Assembly (NCBI GenBank): GCA_963070105.1
Contig: OY718806.1
Location: 6,717,865 to 6,781,864, forward strand
DNA length: 64,000 nucleotides
Reading direction: 5' to 3'
DNA from: Litomosoides sigmodontis
Taxonomy: Eukaryota; Nematoda; Chromadorea; Rhabditida; Onchocercidae
A program made the translations under genes and the position numbers. Numbering within the stretch: the first letter of the stretch is position 1; every line of letters begins with the position of its first letter. The notes beneath the pieces are model-generated. The model was not told the origin of the DNA. It did not search any database and worked only from the letters and a program-made list of their open reading frames with translations. This document shows, one piece after another, positions 53,180-64,000 of this stretch.

Positions 53180-55742
53180 AATCTGCGAATTCTATGCAAA
53201 AAGACGACGGTGTTTACGATTTAAGAGTTCAGAATTTTTTACTCCGGTATTATTTGGATTCTTCATGTCTTTCTTTTTCAGTGCTGCTAGAAATGTGCTT
53301 TACTAGTAGGCATTGTATTATTATTTTATTTCTAGTTTGTCTGCGCTTCGACAAACAATATGTACTTTCCTTAGTCGATCTTGTTCATTTCATCTAAATT
53401 GAATGTGAATTGGCCGATACTCCCATCTTCAACATTTCACGATATTTCAATCAATCTTGACTACGCCCTATAAAACAGTTTAAATAGATCTGCAAAAACA
53501 AATTAGACAGAAATAAATAATGCTTGTTTTTTTTTTACTTAAGACTGAGTTCTCCCACATTTCGCTACCCAGCTAGATGCATTTTTGTGATATGTGAAGT
53601 TAAGTGAAATTACGCACCAAAAATAACTAGTAACCAAAATAATCGAAGCACCAAAGGACCAAAAACAACTAATGACCGAAATGACCAAATGAAATAACCA
53701 AAAATAAAATTACTTACGTCATGTACATACTTCTGTTCAGTGCCATAAATTGGTAGTGCTGCATTTTTCACGAAATATATTGAAATTGAAATAGATGTAA
53801 TACTGATGCTGACCGTTGCCCCATTTTTCACGTATTTTTGAGAAAATCGTCACTTTTTCACCAGCTTAGTATGTATGCCACAAAGTTGCAATAATGAAAT
53901 TTACTAATCTTGATTTTCAAATCCAAATTTTTTTGATATCTGGTTTAGGACAAAATAACCTCAGTGCATAACTACTGCTACTGTTATGAATTCCAAATAT
54001 AGAAACTCTCTTTTAAAAAATTAAAAAACCTTACTTTGATCTTATTTTAACCACCGACGTTCTCATTCCGATGTATGGATTAGTTTCCCAATTAAAAAAA
54101 TTACTGATGCCATTGAAATTTATTTTCATATTCTAAAACTTACACAAATTATTGTAAGTCATAATGAATGAAAAGTCGGTGACTTTTGTGTGACCACTTG
54201 CGTGTCACGTGGTTAGTAATAGGAACTATTTTGCAATAGCAGATTGGACATGAAGGTGAACTTACTCATAATCCCGGTTCCTATTCTCAGTACTCTCTAA
54301 ACAAATTTCATTTTCATACAGTCATGCCCATCCAGTCTTCTGAATATGACAAAAGAAACTAAAGTCGATAAGCACTGTATATAATTAAAGCAATCCTCCA
54401 ATCCACAAATGTGAGTAGAAGCATTTTAAAAAAGTTAGATTCACAACAATTATTCGCAGATTGCAGATGTGTTCGCATTACAACGTATCGCTCTGCTATG
54501 ATTGAAAAAGGTTATCATTATCCCTTAATGTCCAGAGTGTGCATTTACAATCCATTTTTCCAGCTCTAAACGGAAGAGCAGGCTTTCAAGCGGAGCACCC
54601 TTGACAGTTCTCTTATCATAAAGGAAATTCCGAAAGACATTAATATTAATGACACAGTGTAAAGGAAAAAGAAAGCAATGCGGTAAGAATTGGGAAAGTT
54701 GCATCCAATTAATAAATATTGAGAGTTAGCAAAGAAAAAAAAAATATATGAAAGAATACATGCTCGAACTACAACAAATCCTCTAACACCGCAGTAGAGA
54801 AGTGAATGGATTCCCCACAATGAATGGATTGCAGATCGTCTAGCAACCTGACTTGCATGATACAAAGCTTAGCTCAACCAACCAACCTACTACAATCAAG
54901 ATTTCAGAGCAATACCATGTTAAATCTGAACGCTACCCAAAACTCACAGTGCTCCAGTACTTTTTGACCAGCAAGCAGCGTGTTTCAGTTTCTGAGCTTG
55001 CAACAACAACTAAATACCCTTAGGAACGTGCAAGACGGATCAGTATTATTTTTACGAAACAGTTTCGTGTTGCCAGGAAATAAATGAGACATTATTCAAC
55101 CCATTAACAGTTTCCGATATCAATACTCGGTTTCGCTTATAGTGAAATATTTTACGAAGTTTGAAATAATGAGGACCTATCCTCACAAGTATTTTAAGGT
55201 TCTGAATTGTCTTCTTTTTCGATGTATTATTCATATGACAAAAAAGGATAAATAAAACACTATAATCACAGTATATTTGTCACAACCAAAAAATTATTTA
55301 TATTCATAAAAACAGAGCAGTTGAACTATTTCACAGGAACAAATATCACATGTTGTAATTACTTTTCAGATTACATCACAAGCGACACGTTTATTCTAAT
55401 CCCTCACACTAGAAAACAAGAACCATTCAACGAAACAACGTTAATAATTGGAGCAATAGCAATATCAGCTTAAGAAAAGAAAGTTAGATCCTAAAAACAT
55501 TGTTAAACACCACATCAAACCAAGCCATACTAATTGCTTAAACGCCTTAGATTACACAATAACACTGTGATACCTCAATATTTTTTAAACGAACTAGAAT
55601 AAAGTGCCGCAACTGCACATATTACACATGAAAAAAATATGGAGAAACAGAAATAAACTTTAAAACGAGAGATTTATATTCAACTAAAGCATCGCATACT
55701 CCGATGAAGCCAGTACGCACCGCACAACCATGAGAAAAAATA
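53180..55742. other. Intergenic region
   Basis: No supported gene. A stretch at 53615..53705 is rich in short accaaa/aaccaaaat steps. A 99-codon hydrophobic minus-strand frame at 54566..54865 has no splice or motif support. For the minus-strand gene ending at 55743, a tttatt (AATAAA on its strand) lies near 55390. Confidence 0.45.
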
Positions 55743-58155
55743 TTACTGTCGAGCCATTTTCCCTAAAGTAGCAAATCGAAAGTTTGGTTGAAACTGTAAA
55801 CTACTTGCAAATAAACATTCACGCTCCAAAAATAACAATATATGCTCATCTGTTAAATTCACAGCAAACATCAATCCTATCAACACTTCCCTCCACGGTT
55901 TGGAATTTGGATAAAGCTTACAAGCAGAATTATTCAACAGGTAATTTTTGAACAATCGCACTTCATCCAATCTTTTTGTAACCTGCAATATATCACAAAA
56001 TTATAACGGATACAGAACTTCAAAAATTTAACAAGTAGTGCTTTGTTAGTTGAGTCTCTACATAAACTACAGAATACAAAACATGTTAAGTTTTAGAAAA
56101 CGTCACGAAGCTTACCTGACTTGATTCATTGAAGAGGGCATACAACTCCGCCTTAATTTTATTCATTTTTGAGTTAATATCATTCAAATTTTTTGTCAAC
56201 AAATTTTCTTCTGCGACTAGTGCCCGTATTTTTCTTAACTGCAATATATACAAAAAAGTTGTGTCCGTGTTATTTCCTGTTTACCGTCGGTGAACATTTA
56301 TCAAAAACGATGCAATTGTAACAACCTTAGCATCATCCCTTGCCACATCGCTGTCTTTCTCAACACTATTGTCGACACTTTTCTTTGAATCCTGAAATGC
56401 ATCCACTATTTAAACAGTTCAAAACAATGTTAAGTATCTCTCATTAATCACTAAATACTCACGCTAAAAGTCAGTTCGGACAACTATTCTATTCTTCTCC
56501 AAACTCTTTGTAAACAAAAACTACTAAATTAGTTTCGCTCAATTTTTATTTTTATAGATTTATATAGACAGCAAATAACGCTACAAAATGATTTCAGCAC
56601 AAAAATTGGTGTGGCGACGTAAAAGAACCTCAGGCAAATGAAGTTAAGAAAGTAACTATATCCATGTTTTGTTTAACCAAATAACACATTGTTGCCATAA
56701 ATTTTAAGAGTAACAAGAAAATTATGGTTACTGAATTCATTCAAAACAGAAGTAATGAAAAAACAATAACCCGATTAGTACGAAAAGAGTTCGTAGCTGC
56801 CTCACGCATAGCTTTTTCTACTAACAATTCTACTTCTTTTTTCACTTCCATTTCGGCATCATCCTCAATGTCATTATGTGAAAATATATTCACTGTAAAC
56901 AATAATTTGATATGTACATTAGAGATTTAGAATACCATCAGACAGTGAAAACTAATGCATGATTACATATTGATCAAAAGAAACTAGTAAACAAGATTAA
57001 ATATGAAGACCTTGTTTTCACAAATACGAGGAAAGTGAATGACTTGATTGCAATCAGACTAGTTTAAACCACTGTATTTTGACTGTCGTTGCAGTGAGCA
57101 AAAAACTCAAGTGTTTCAGAATGTAATGTTTTACAAACTATTTTTCCTCATAAAACATATGTAAAAAATAAGGCTTCCGCCAACAACCTAAATTTGATAA
57201 GTAATTCAGAAATCACCATTGCCTTTCCTGCTCATAATTTTCTGATTGCTTTCATTAATCGTAGTAAACGGCAGACTTCCAGTTGCCAAGGAGAGAGGAA
57301 TTTTTATTGTATCCTGAAATATTCCGCTAATTAACGTTTTTAACTTGTCACAGAATTATACCCTACAATGACCGTTAGATTTTTTTCCTAATCAACCAGA
57401 TTACAAACTACCATCTGAGAGCGCTTACAATAAATGAAATGACACCACAGCAATGTTAGCATGTCCCAATCCTTTGTTTTATATTTTTGACATTTCAATT
57501 CTTGCTGCGCTATCTTAAGACTTATATTATTTAAAGCAATGACCATCTATCTGCGCATAAATAACCTTAAATTAACAAGTGAGATTACCATATCAAATTC
57601 AGAAACCTTATGACTCAAAATTTTTTTTGAGGGTGTGCCTTCTCCCATCAACGTCTCACTCTCATCATTTCTGCATGAAGTCCCGCTTCCGCCGACTTCT
57701 TTGTTATTGAGATCACTCAGGAAGAGACCGAAAAACACAAAAACACAGTGAATTTTATAATGGAATGCAGGGTTTTAAAAAGAAAATCCTCAAGCATAAC
57801 AAAGATGCTATCATAATGTAAGAAAATATTAAACGAAATGAGGAAAAAATCAGAAGGGTAAATAATTGTTTCTGGCAGTCACTGGGTGTACATATAGCCT
57901 TCTCCGAGATTCTTTAACTTACAGATCAAAAGTTAGCCGTATTTTAAAACATACAAAGTTAAATTAAAACAAACTTTGATTAAATTTTGGCAGCGTTTGT
58001 TTGGTCGTCGAATATGGAACAGGTGTTTCCTTCTCTACAGCTAACGTTTCGCTGTTGTTCACATTCGACTTCGGTGTTACCAAACGGTATTTTTTCAAAC
58101 GCTCCTTCAACATTTTCTGGCTTCTCTGTTTCAAAAACATGGATCTACTTTTCAT
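55743..58155 (-). CDS. Unrecognised basic coiled-coil protein
   Basis: Seven exons, transcript order: 58155..57971, 57715..57589, 57313..57217, 56892..56771, 56391..56326, 56238..56116 and 55982..55743. Phases agree and give 319 residues. The N-terminus is strongly basic (MKSRSMFLKQRSQKMLKERL), the middle is Ser/Glu/Asp-rich (about 60..190), then a coiled coil of about 60 residues (KIRALVAEENLLTKNL through NKIKAELYALFNESSQ). A C-terminal part of about 80 residues is more hydrophobic (PWREVLIGLMFAVNLTDEHI) and may be a folded interaction domain. I do not recognise the family; the layout resembles chromosome or kinetochore adaptors, but that is only an impression. The start was chosen because the ATG lies 16 bases after a tttcgcag acceptor, which fits trans-splicing. 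The donor after 57971 and the acceptor at 57715 are weak. It could instead be the 3' half of one gene with the next entry. Confidence 0.68.
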
Positions 58156-58171
58156 CGCCACTTTTTCCCAC

Positions 58172-58179
58172 CTGCGAAA
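58172..58179 (-). other. Splice acceptor before the unrecognised gene
   Basis: tttcgcag on the minus strand, 16 bases before the ATG at 58155..58153. It reads as a trans-splice acceptor if the gene starts here, or as a normal acceptor if this and the upstream gene are one. Confidence 0.45.
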
Positions 58180-58960
58180 CGATTTACTAAATTAATCAAA
58201 ACCGATGAAAGAACAGTAGTGGAGTTGTGAGATATAGAATAACTCAGTTAGTTCTAACTCTCCTGTAATTGAGAGATTTTGCCCCATTTAGCTTTTGAAA
58301 TTTAAAACCACAATTTGCTCACTACAACTACTAAACCTGCCATAGTCAACCTTTCAAAATAATGAACCACTAGAAAATCATATTATTGCATACTGAGATT
58401 TACGGTCCAGCAATATAGGAAGACGTGATGAGCAGATCGCTGTGGGGAAAAACTTATTTTCATTTCTAGCAACTTCGTTGCTCGTAGCAGGGGATGGTGT
58501 CACAGAAATCATTTTCCCCATTGGTAACACTGTAAAATTTTGTGTGCATCAAAAAATGAGATGTGAATGAATCGGCTTGTAGCATATCAAAAACGTATTA
58601 AATATAACGGGCTGGACAAGCAAAAAACTACACTTTGTTCATCTAGAACCAACAGTAGGAAGTTAAGATATATGCAAAGTCAAATCTGAGCCAATGACGT
58701 GAACCTAGCAGTAACCTAGTTCAAGGGAATATATTTCGGATATTTCACATTTATCAAGGGAGTGCACTCACAAATCATTACATCGCTAACTTTATACAGT
58801 CCAGCTATCGATGGCTGGTGGATGAAATAGATAGATCAGTGATCCCATTTAACGTGCCTGAGTACTGCCGGGTCTACAGACAAGTTAAGCTCTCACTAAC
58901 ACGTTCACTGCATAAGAAACGGAATACTGCCAATGATAAATATACATGGATAGAAGAGAA
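58180..58960. other. Spacer between two minus-strand gene models
   Basis: About 0.78 kb with no exon I could place. A small missing exon here would be needed to join the two flanking models into one gene. Confidence 0.4.
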
Positions 58961-59495
58961 CTAACTTCTTTTCTTTGAATCTAATTTTTTCTTTAACTCA
59001 GTGGGTAGTTCTGCATCAGCTTTATTTGCAGTTTTCTTTTTCTTTGGACTCGGAGAACATGAACTCCGCAAATCTGATTTTAGAAGGCATTTAGGTGTAT
59101 TTGAATTCACTTCATCGAGCGAATCCTGCGTTACATTGCCGTAACATTTAAATTTCGTCGCTTGTGATCTTTTTAATATAACCTTCTCTAACAAATCCGA
59201 TGAACTTTTACCTCGGACGATCGTTCTGAAATCAAAATACTACTGCAAAAAATTCGCAAATATTTCGGTCTGACTAATGTTCTTCGATGCGAATATTTTG
59301 AAAAACAAATAAGCTCGAAGTTGTAGTGCCAGTATAAAATAAAGATTACAAGGTAGTAACCTGACATGCGGCTTCAAGTCTTCATTACTACGGCTTCTTT
59401 TCACTGAACTCGAGGCTAACCTGCTCTTCATGTGTGTATTGGACACTTTAACCGAAAGACTATTACTCTGCATCCTGCTCCCAGTTTGCTTAAAG

Positions 59496-59541
<46 letters not shown>

Positions 59542-60500
59542 GTTAGGAAAAAATATTTCGCTGCTAATTTCGCAAACAAAAAAAGTTTTTGAAATCCTTG
59601 ATTTACCTTTGCGAGAGCAGCACGTTCAAAACTGCAAAGCTCCTTGACAGTGGGCTCAAAGAAACGCTTTCCCACTGGTCCGGAAAGAGACATTAGACTG
59701 CAAGCTCTAACTTTCGGCCCCTCCCTGGAAATAACAATAAAATTCTTGATAAGTAAGAAGTGTAAATGTTTAATTTTGTCATAAAAATAAACATCGCAAG
59801 TCACAAGTTCCAAACCCAGAAAACAAATGAGTTGTCGCAACATCAGCTTTTGAAATTGTTGTTGTTGCTACTTCCTTCGTTAAAGCACTGTTCAATGCAC
59901 TTTTCTGTTCCGAAGTATTCATTTCTTCATTTACCTGAAAAAGAACTGCAACAAACACTCAGCAATACTTCACTGGAAACAACGCTACATAATGGGAAGT
60001 TATATGTGACAAGAGTTCAGCAAACTCCGGATATTCAAATTCGAACTTCGAATACAGAAGTTTCGAATTCGAAACTTCGAATTAAGCATTTGTTGTTAAC
60101 ACGTTTAATAAGTGAGGCTTTCAAACTATTCTCACCAAACAGCAGTTACATGTTACCCAAGCAGCTCATTAAAGAAAGTTACACAAGACGTCACTAATTA
60201 TGCATTTTCAAGAATTAATCCGTTGATTTGTTGAGTGCTTTAAAAGGCAAAACTGTTTTAACAATTGATCATATGTGCTGCATAATAATGAAAGAATTCT
60301 AAAATAACTGCCAAAAGCTACTTCAGAATTTAAGGAATATTCCATCACATGATTCATAACTTGACACTTACAAGCAACCGAAAACACCGTAACTCAGCTA
60401 ACCCTAAAGGCTTCCCTCCACTGACACCTCAAGTACAGCTGCTGATTTCACCACACACCACCCGTCTTTACAGAAGAAGCACTGCTGAACGCGGCCCCAT
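58961..60500 (-). CDS. Unrecognised small Ser/Lys-rich protein
   Basis: Four exons, transcript order: 60500..60472, 59724..59607, 59488..59361 and 59225..58961. Phases agree and give 179 residues ending at a TAG. Segments: MGPRSAVLLLEGPKVRACS, then GPVGKRFFEPTVKELCSFE, a basic Ser-rich stretch (KSRLASSSVKRSRSNEDL), GKSSSDLLEKVILKRS and a Lys-rich tail (SPSPKKKKTANK, then TELKKKLDSKKRS) that looks nuclear. No known family. The first exon is the least sure: an out-of-frame ATG lies upstream in the same stretch, and the frame stays open further upstream. The last exon also carries a gttagt donor overlapping its stop, but its phase does not fit the next exon downstream, so I treat the stop as real. 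Confidence 0.52.
59497..59541. repeat. TA dinucleotide repeat
   Basis: About 22 TA/CA steps, imperfect at the right end. It sits just upstream (minus sense) of the third exon of the Ser/Lys-rich gene, close to its acceptor. Confidence 0.97.
60057..60078. repeat. Perfect 22-bp palindrome
   Basis: The sequence beginning gaagtttcgaa is identical to its own reverse complement over 22 bases. More TTCGAA-type steps lie within 40 bases on its left. It is inside the first intron of the minus-strand Ser/Lys-rich gene. Confidence 0.95.
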
Positions 60501-62202
60501 TGCGATCGTGTTGTTGCCAATGGCATGGGATGAAGTGGGATTCACTGTTTTTTTCAATGAAGGAACGGAAGAAGCTTAACGTAATAAAAAAAAGGCGGAG
60601 GAATACGTCACTTGATAACTTTCATAAATCCACAGTTCACGGCACACCAAATTTTCTGTGTGATAGAATAAAAGTGAAAGTGCAGTAAGATCTATGAGAA
60701 TTGGCTTCAAGTAGCGCCATCAGTTTGAAAAGTAAAGTTTTTCCACTTTCAAAAGTAGCAAAATTTCACCTCTTTTTGACATATTTGTAAATATTCATTC
60801 ATAGGTTCGTTAAATCTATATGTCAAGAACAAAAACAAATCATATGCATTATTTCAGCTTATACGTTTAATTCTCATCTTTCCGTACTACGACTTCGTTT
60901 GAAACTTCGGTTAAATCGATGTTCAGTATTCTAATATTTGTTCGTTATTTCTCGTTACAGATTTCAGAAGAAAATTAGCAGACCATTAAGCGAGTAAGCA
61001 ATTGATGTGTTAGCATATGTCTGTTTGGTATATGTTCATTCATCTGCTGGCATTGTGTTACTGACCTGAACTTTTGATAAAAGTTTGTGTGCCGACAAAT
61101 GCAGGATGATTCAGCTTGAGTCTCAAAACAAAAAATTAAGCAAGATGAGGAGGGGAATAACAAGGGCACCTTGCATAGTCTCGCAGGATTCTGTAGTTAT
61201 ATAGTCACTGACGCTTTGAATTCTAGGATTTGAAAACGAAGAGATCGTGAATAATTTACTGGAGTGCTTGATTTATTGTGTTAAAATGGTCATCTAGTTC
61301 AAAGGCAAAGAATTGCCACTTAGAATTACTGGAAAACAGGTATACTGTTTCTACGCAAAAACCTCCCTTGATGCCTTAATTATGAGGTTTAAGATTGCTT
61401 ATAGATTTATGATAGCCGTTAGAATTCGGTGCCATTGTTTTCATCACTGAAAAGCTGATGCAAGAAGCGTCTCTTGAAGCAGAGGGCCCATCATTAAAAG
61501 GTCTACGGCAGTACAATGACATTATATTGTTCATATCGTCGCATTTGTAAGATCAGAGTGGCTCTCTTCGTTTATAACTTTTGGGTGCTGTAAATGTTTT
61601 GAGAAAAGTTCTGGTTTCCTCTTACAACTATGGAGACTGAAGTTGAGATAACTTACCTCATTAAACGAAACCCACCTTTCACTTGCTAATTACATCTGTA
61701 GGTGCAAGTATAGTTGCAACTGCAAATTCACGGATTTGTTGCATTTCATTTCGATTCATCAATTAAACCAATTCCCTTCACTTAATTTGAGCTCATTTGA
61801 GTTTGACTCGCAAACAAGTAAATAATTGTTACACGCTATTGCTCATTGTTTGGTACTTGTTCAGTGCACTTTGCTTTGAAAGTTTATGAGAAAATGTAGA
61901 GAAACTGGCGGGTAAAGATGTGATGCGTTTCATTGAAGAAGCCTGAGCACTTGTAGCTTCATTTATTAGCGAGCGGAACTGCATCGATCTGAGCTACTCG
62001 CTACCTGAAACGCCATTGTGTTACGATTTTCAAGACTAAATTTGATCTAAGAGAGTGACGAATTTTGGAAGGCGACGGACGGAAAAGGAAGAATTTTTCA
62101 ATTTTTTGCTAAAAGCTCGAAAATTATCATTGATAAAATATTTCGCCTTCCGCAAACAGTCCGTTATTTTCGCCTTGTCACATTACACAAAAATCAAAGG
62201 AA
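60501..62202. other. Region with no supported gene
   Basis: Possible 5' exons of the minus-strand Ser/Lys-rich gene could lie here, but I could not fix any. The plus-strand frame starting at 62055 is only an entry into the ATT array. Confidence 0.4.
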
Positions 62203-63812
<1,610 letters not shown>

Positions 63813-63939
63813 TTTAAAATTATTTCATACCTCTGTCAACTTCGCGTGAATATGACGACGCCGTGCCTGAAAAGTGTGTAATAATATGTTACTCGTAATT
63901 TTACAAAAAAAGATAAAAAAACAGTGCGGAAGACAGAAA

Positions 63940-63945
63940 AAGAAA

Positions 63946-63973
<28 letters not shown>
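63940..63973. repeat. AG dinucleotide repeat
   Basis: Purine-only tract, mostly (GA)n, near the right end of the window. The flank from 63813 holds no gene that I can see. Confidence 0.95.
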
Positions 63974-63977
<4 letters not shown>

Positions 63978-64000
63978 TGGAGACGAGAATGAGAGACGAA

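Noticed and set aside
54566..54865. 99-codon minus-strand frame with two hydrophobic stretches
   Set aside because: Looked like a membrane-protein fragment but has no receptor motif, no neighbouring exons and a biased strand composition.
58840..58915. Short stretch reminiscent of a 5S rRNA fragment (acaagttaagc)
   Set aside because: The similarity is limited to about ten bases and the rest of a 5S gene is absent.

Overview
The window reads as nuclear DNA of a parasitic nematode, most likely a spirurid (clade III) worm. It is AT-rich. It has small exons, short introns with TTTCAG-type acceptors, candidate trans-splice acceptors a few bases upstream of start codons, and very long ATT/TAA microsatellites. 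No bacterial operon, phage, CRISPR array or intact transposon was recognised. The organism call is inference from gene content and splice style. Gene models were built by eye from reading frames, splice sites and phase agreement between exons.

Layout: (1) 1..5903, minus strand, most of an EPS8 actin-regulator gene whose 3' end lies left of the window. (2) 5904..27889, about 22 kb without a gene I can support, with two long TAA arrays (9959..11733 and 20645..21457); it may hold the missing 5' exons of eps8. (3) 27928..32049, plus strand, a complete six-exon aminergic-type GPCR preceded by a tiny upstream ORF. (4) 33171..37678, minus strand, a complete 15-exon mitofilin/MIC60 gene (immt-1). (5) 38753..41811, plus strand, APC11, the RING subunit of the anaphase-promoting complex, with a long low-complexity N-terminal extension. 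(6) 43539..45755, plus strand, COP9 signalosome subunit 8. (7) 45756..51727, mostly unexplained, with coding-like fragments and a GT microsatellite. (8) 51728..53179, plus strand, an i-type (invertebrate) lysozyme with an altered catalytic residue. (9) 55743..60500, minus strand, one or two genes for basic, coiled-coil proteins I do not recognise. (10) 62203..63812, a 1.6 kb ATT array.

The genes are ordinary, functionally unrelated housekeeping or signalling genes and do not form a pathway. immt-1 and APC11 are divergent and share about 1.07 kb of upstream DNA. The GPCR and immt-1 are convergent. The most interesting points are the APC11 extension, a CSN8 in a nematode, the lysozyme Glu-to-Asp change, the TM5 residues of the GPCR, the layered structure of the first TAA array, and the two unrecognised genes near the right end. 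I found no clear new multi-gene system.
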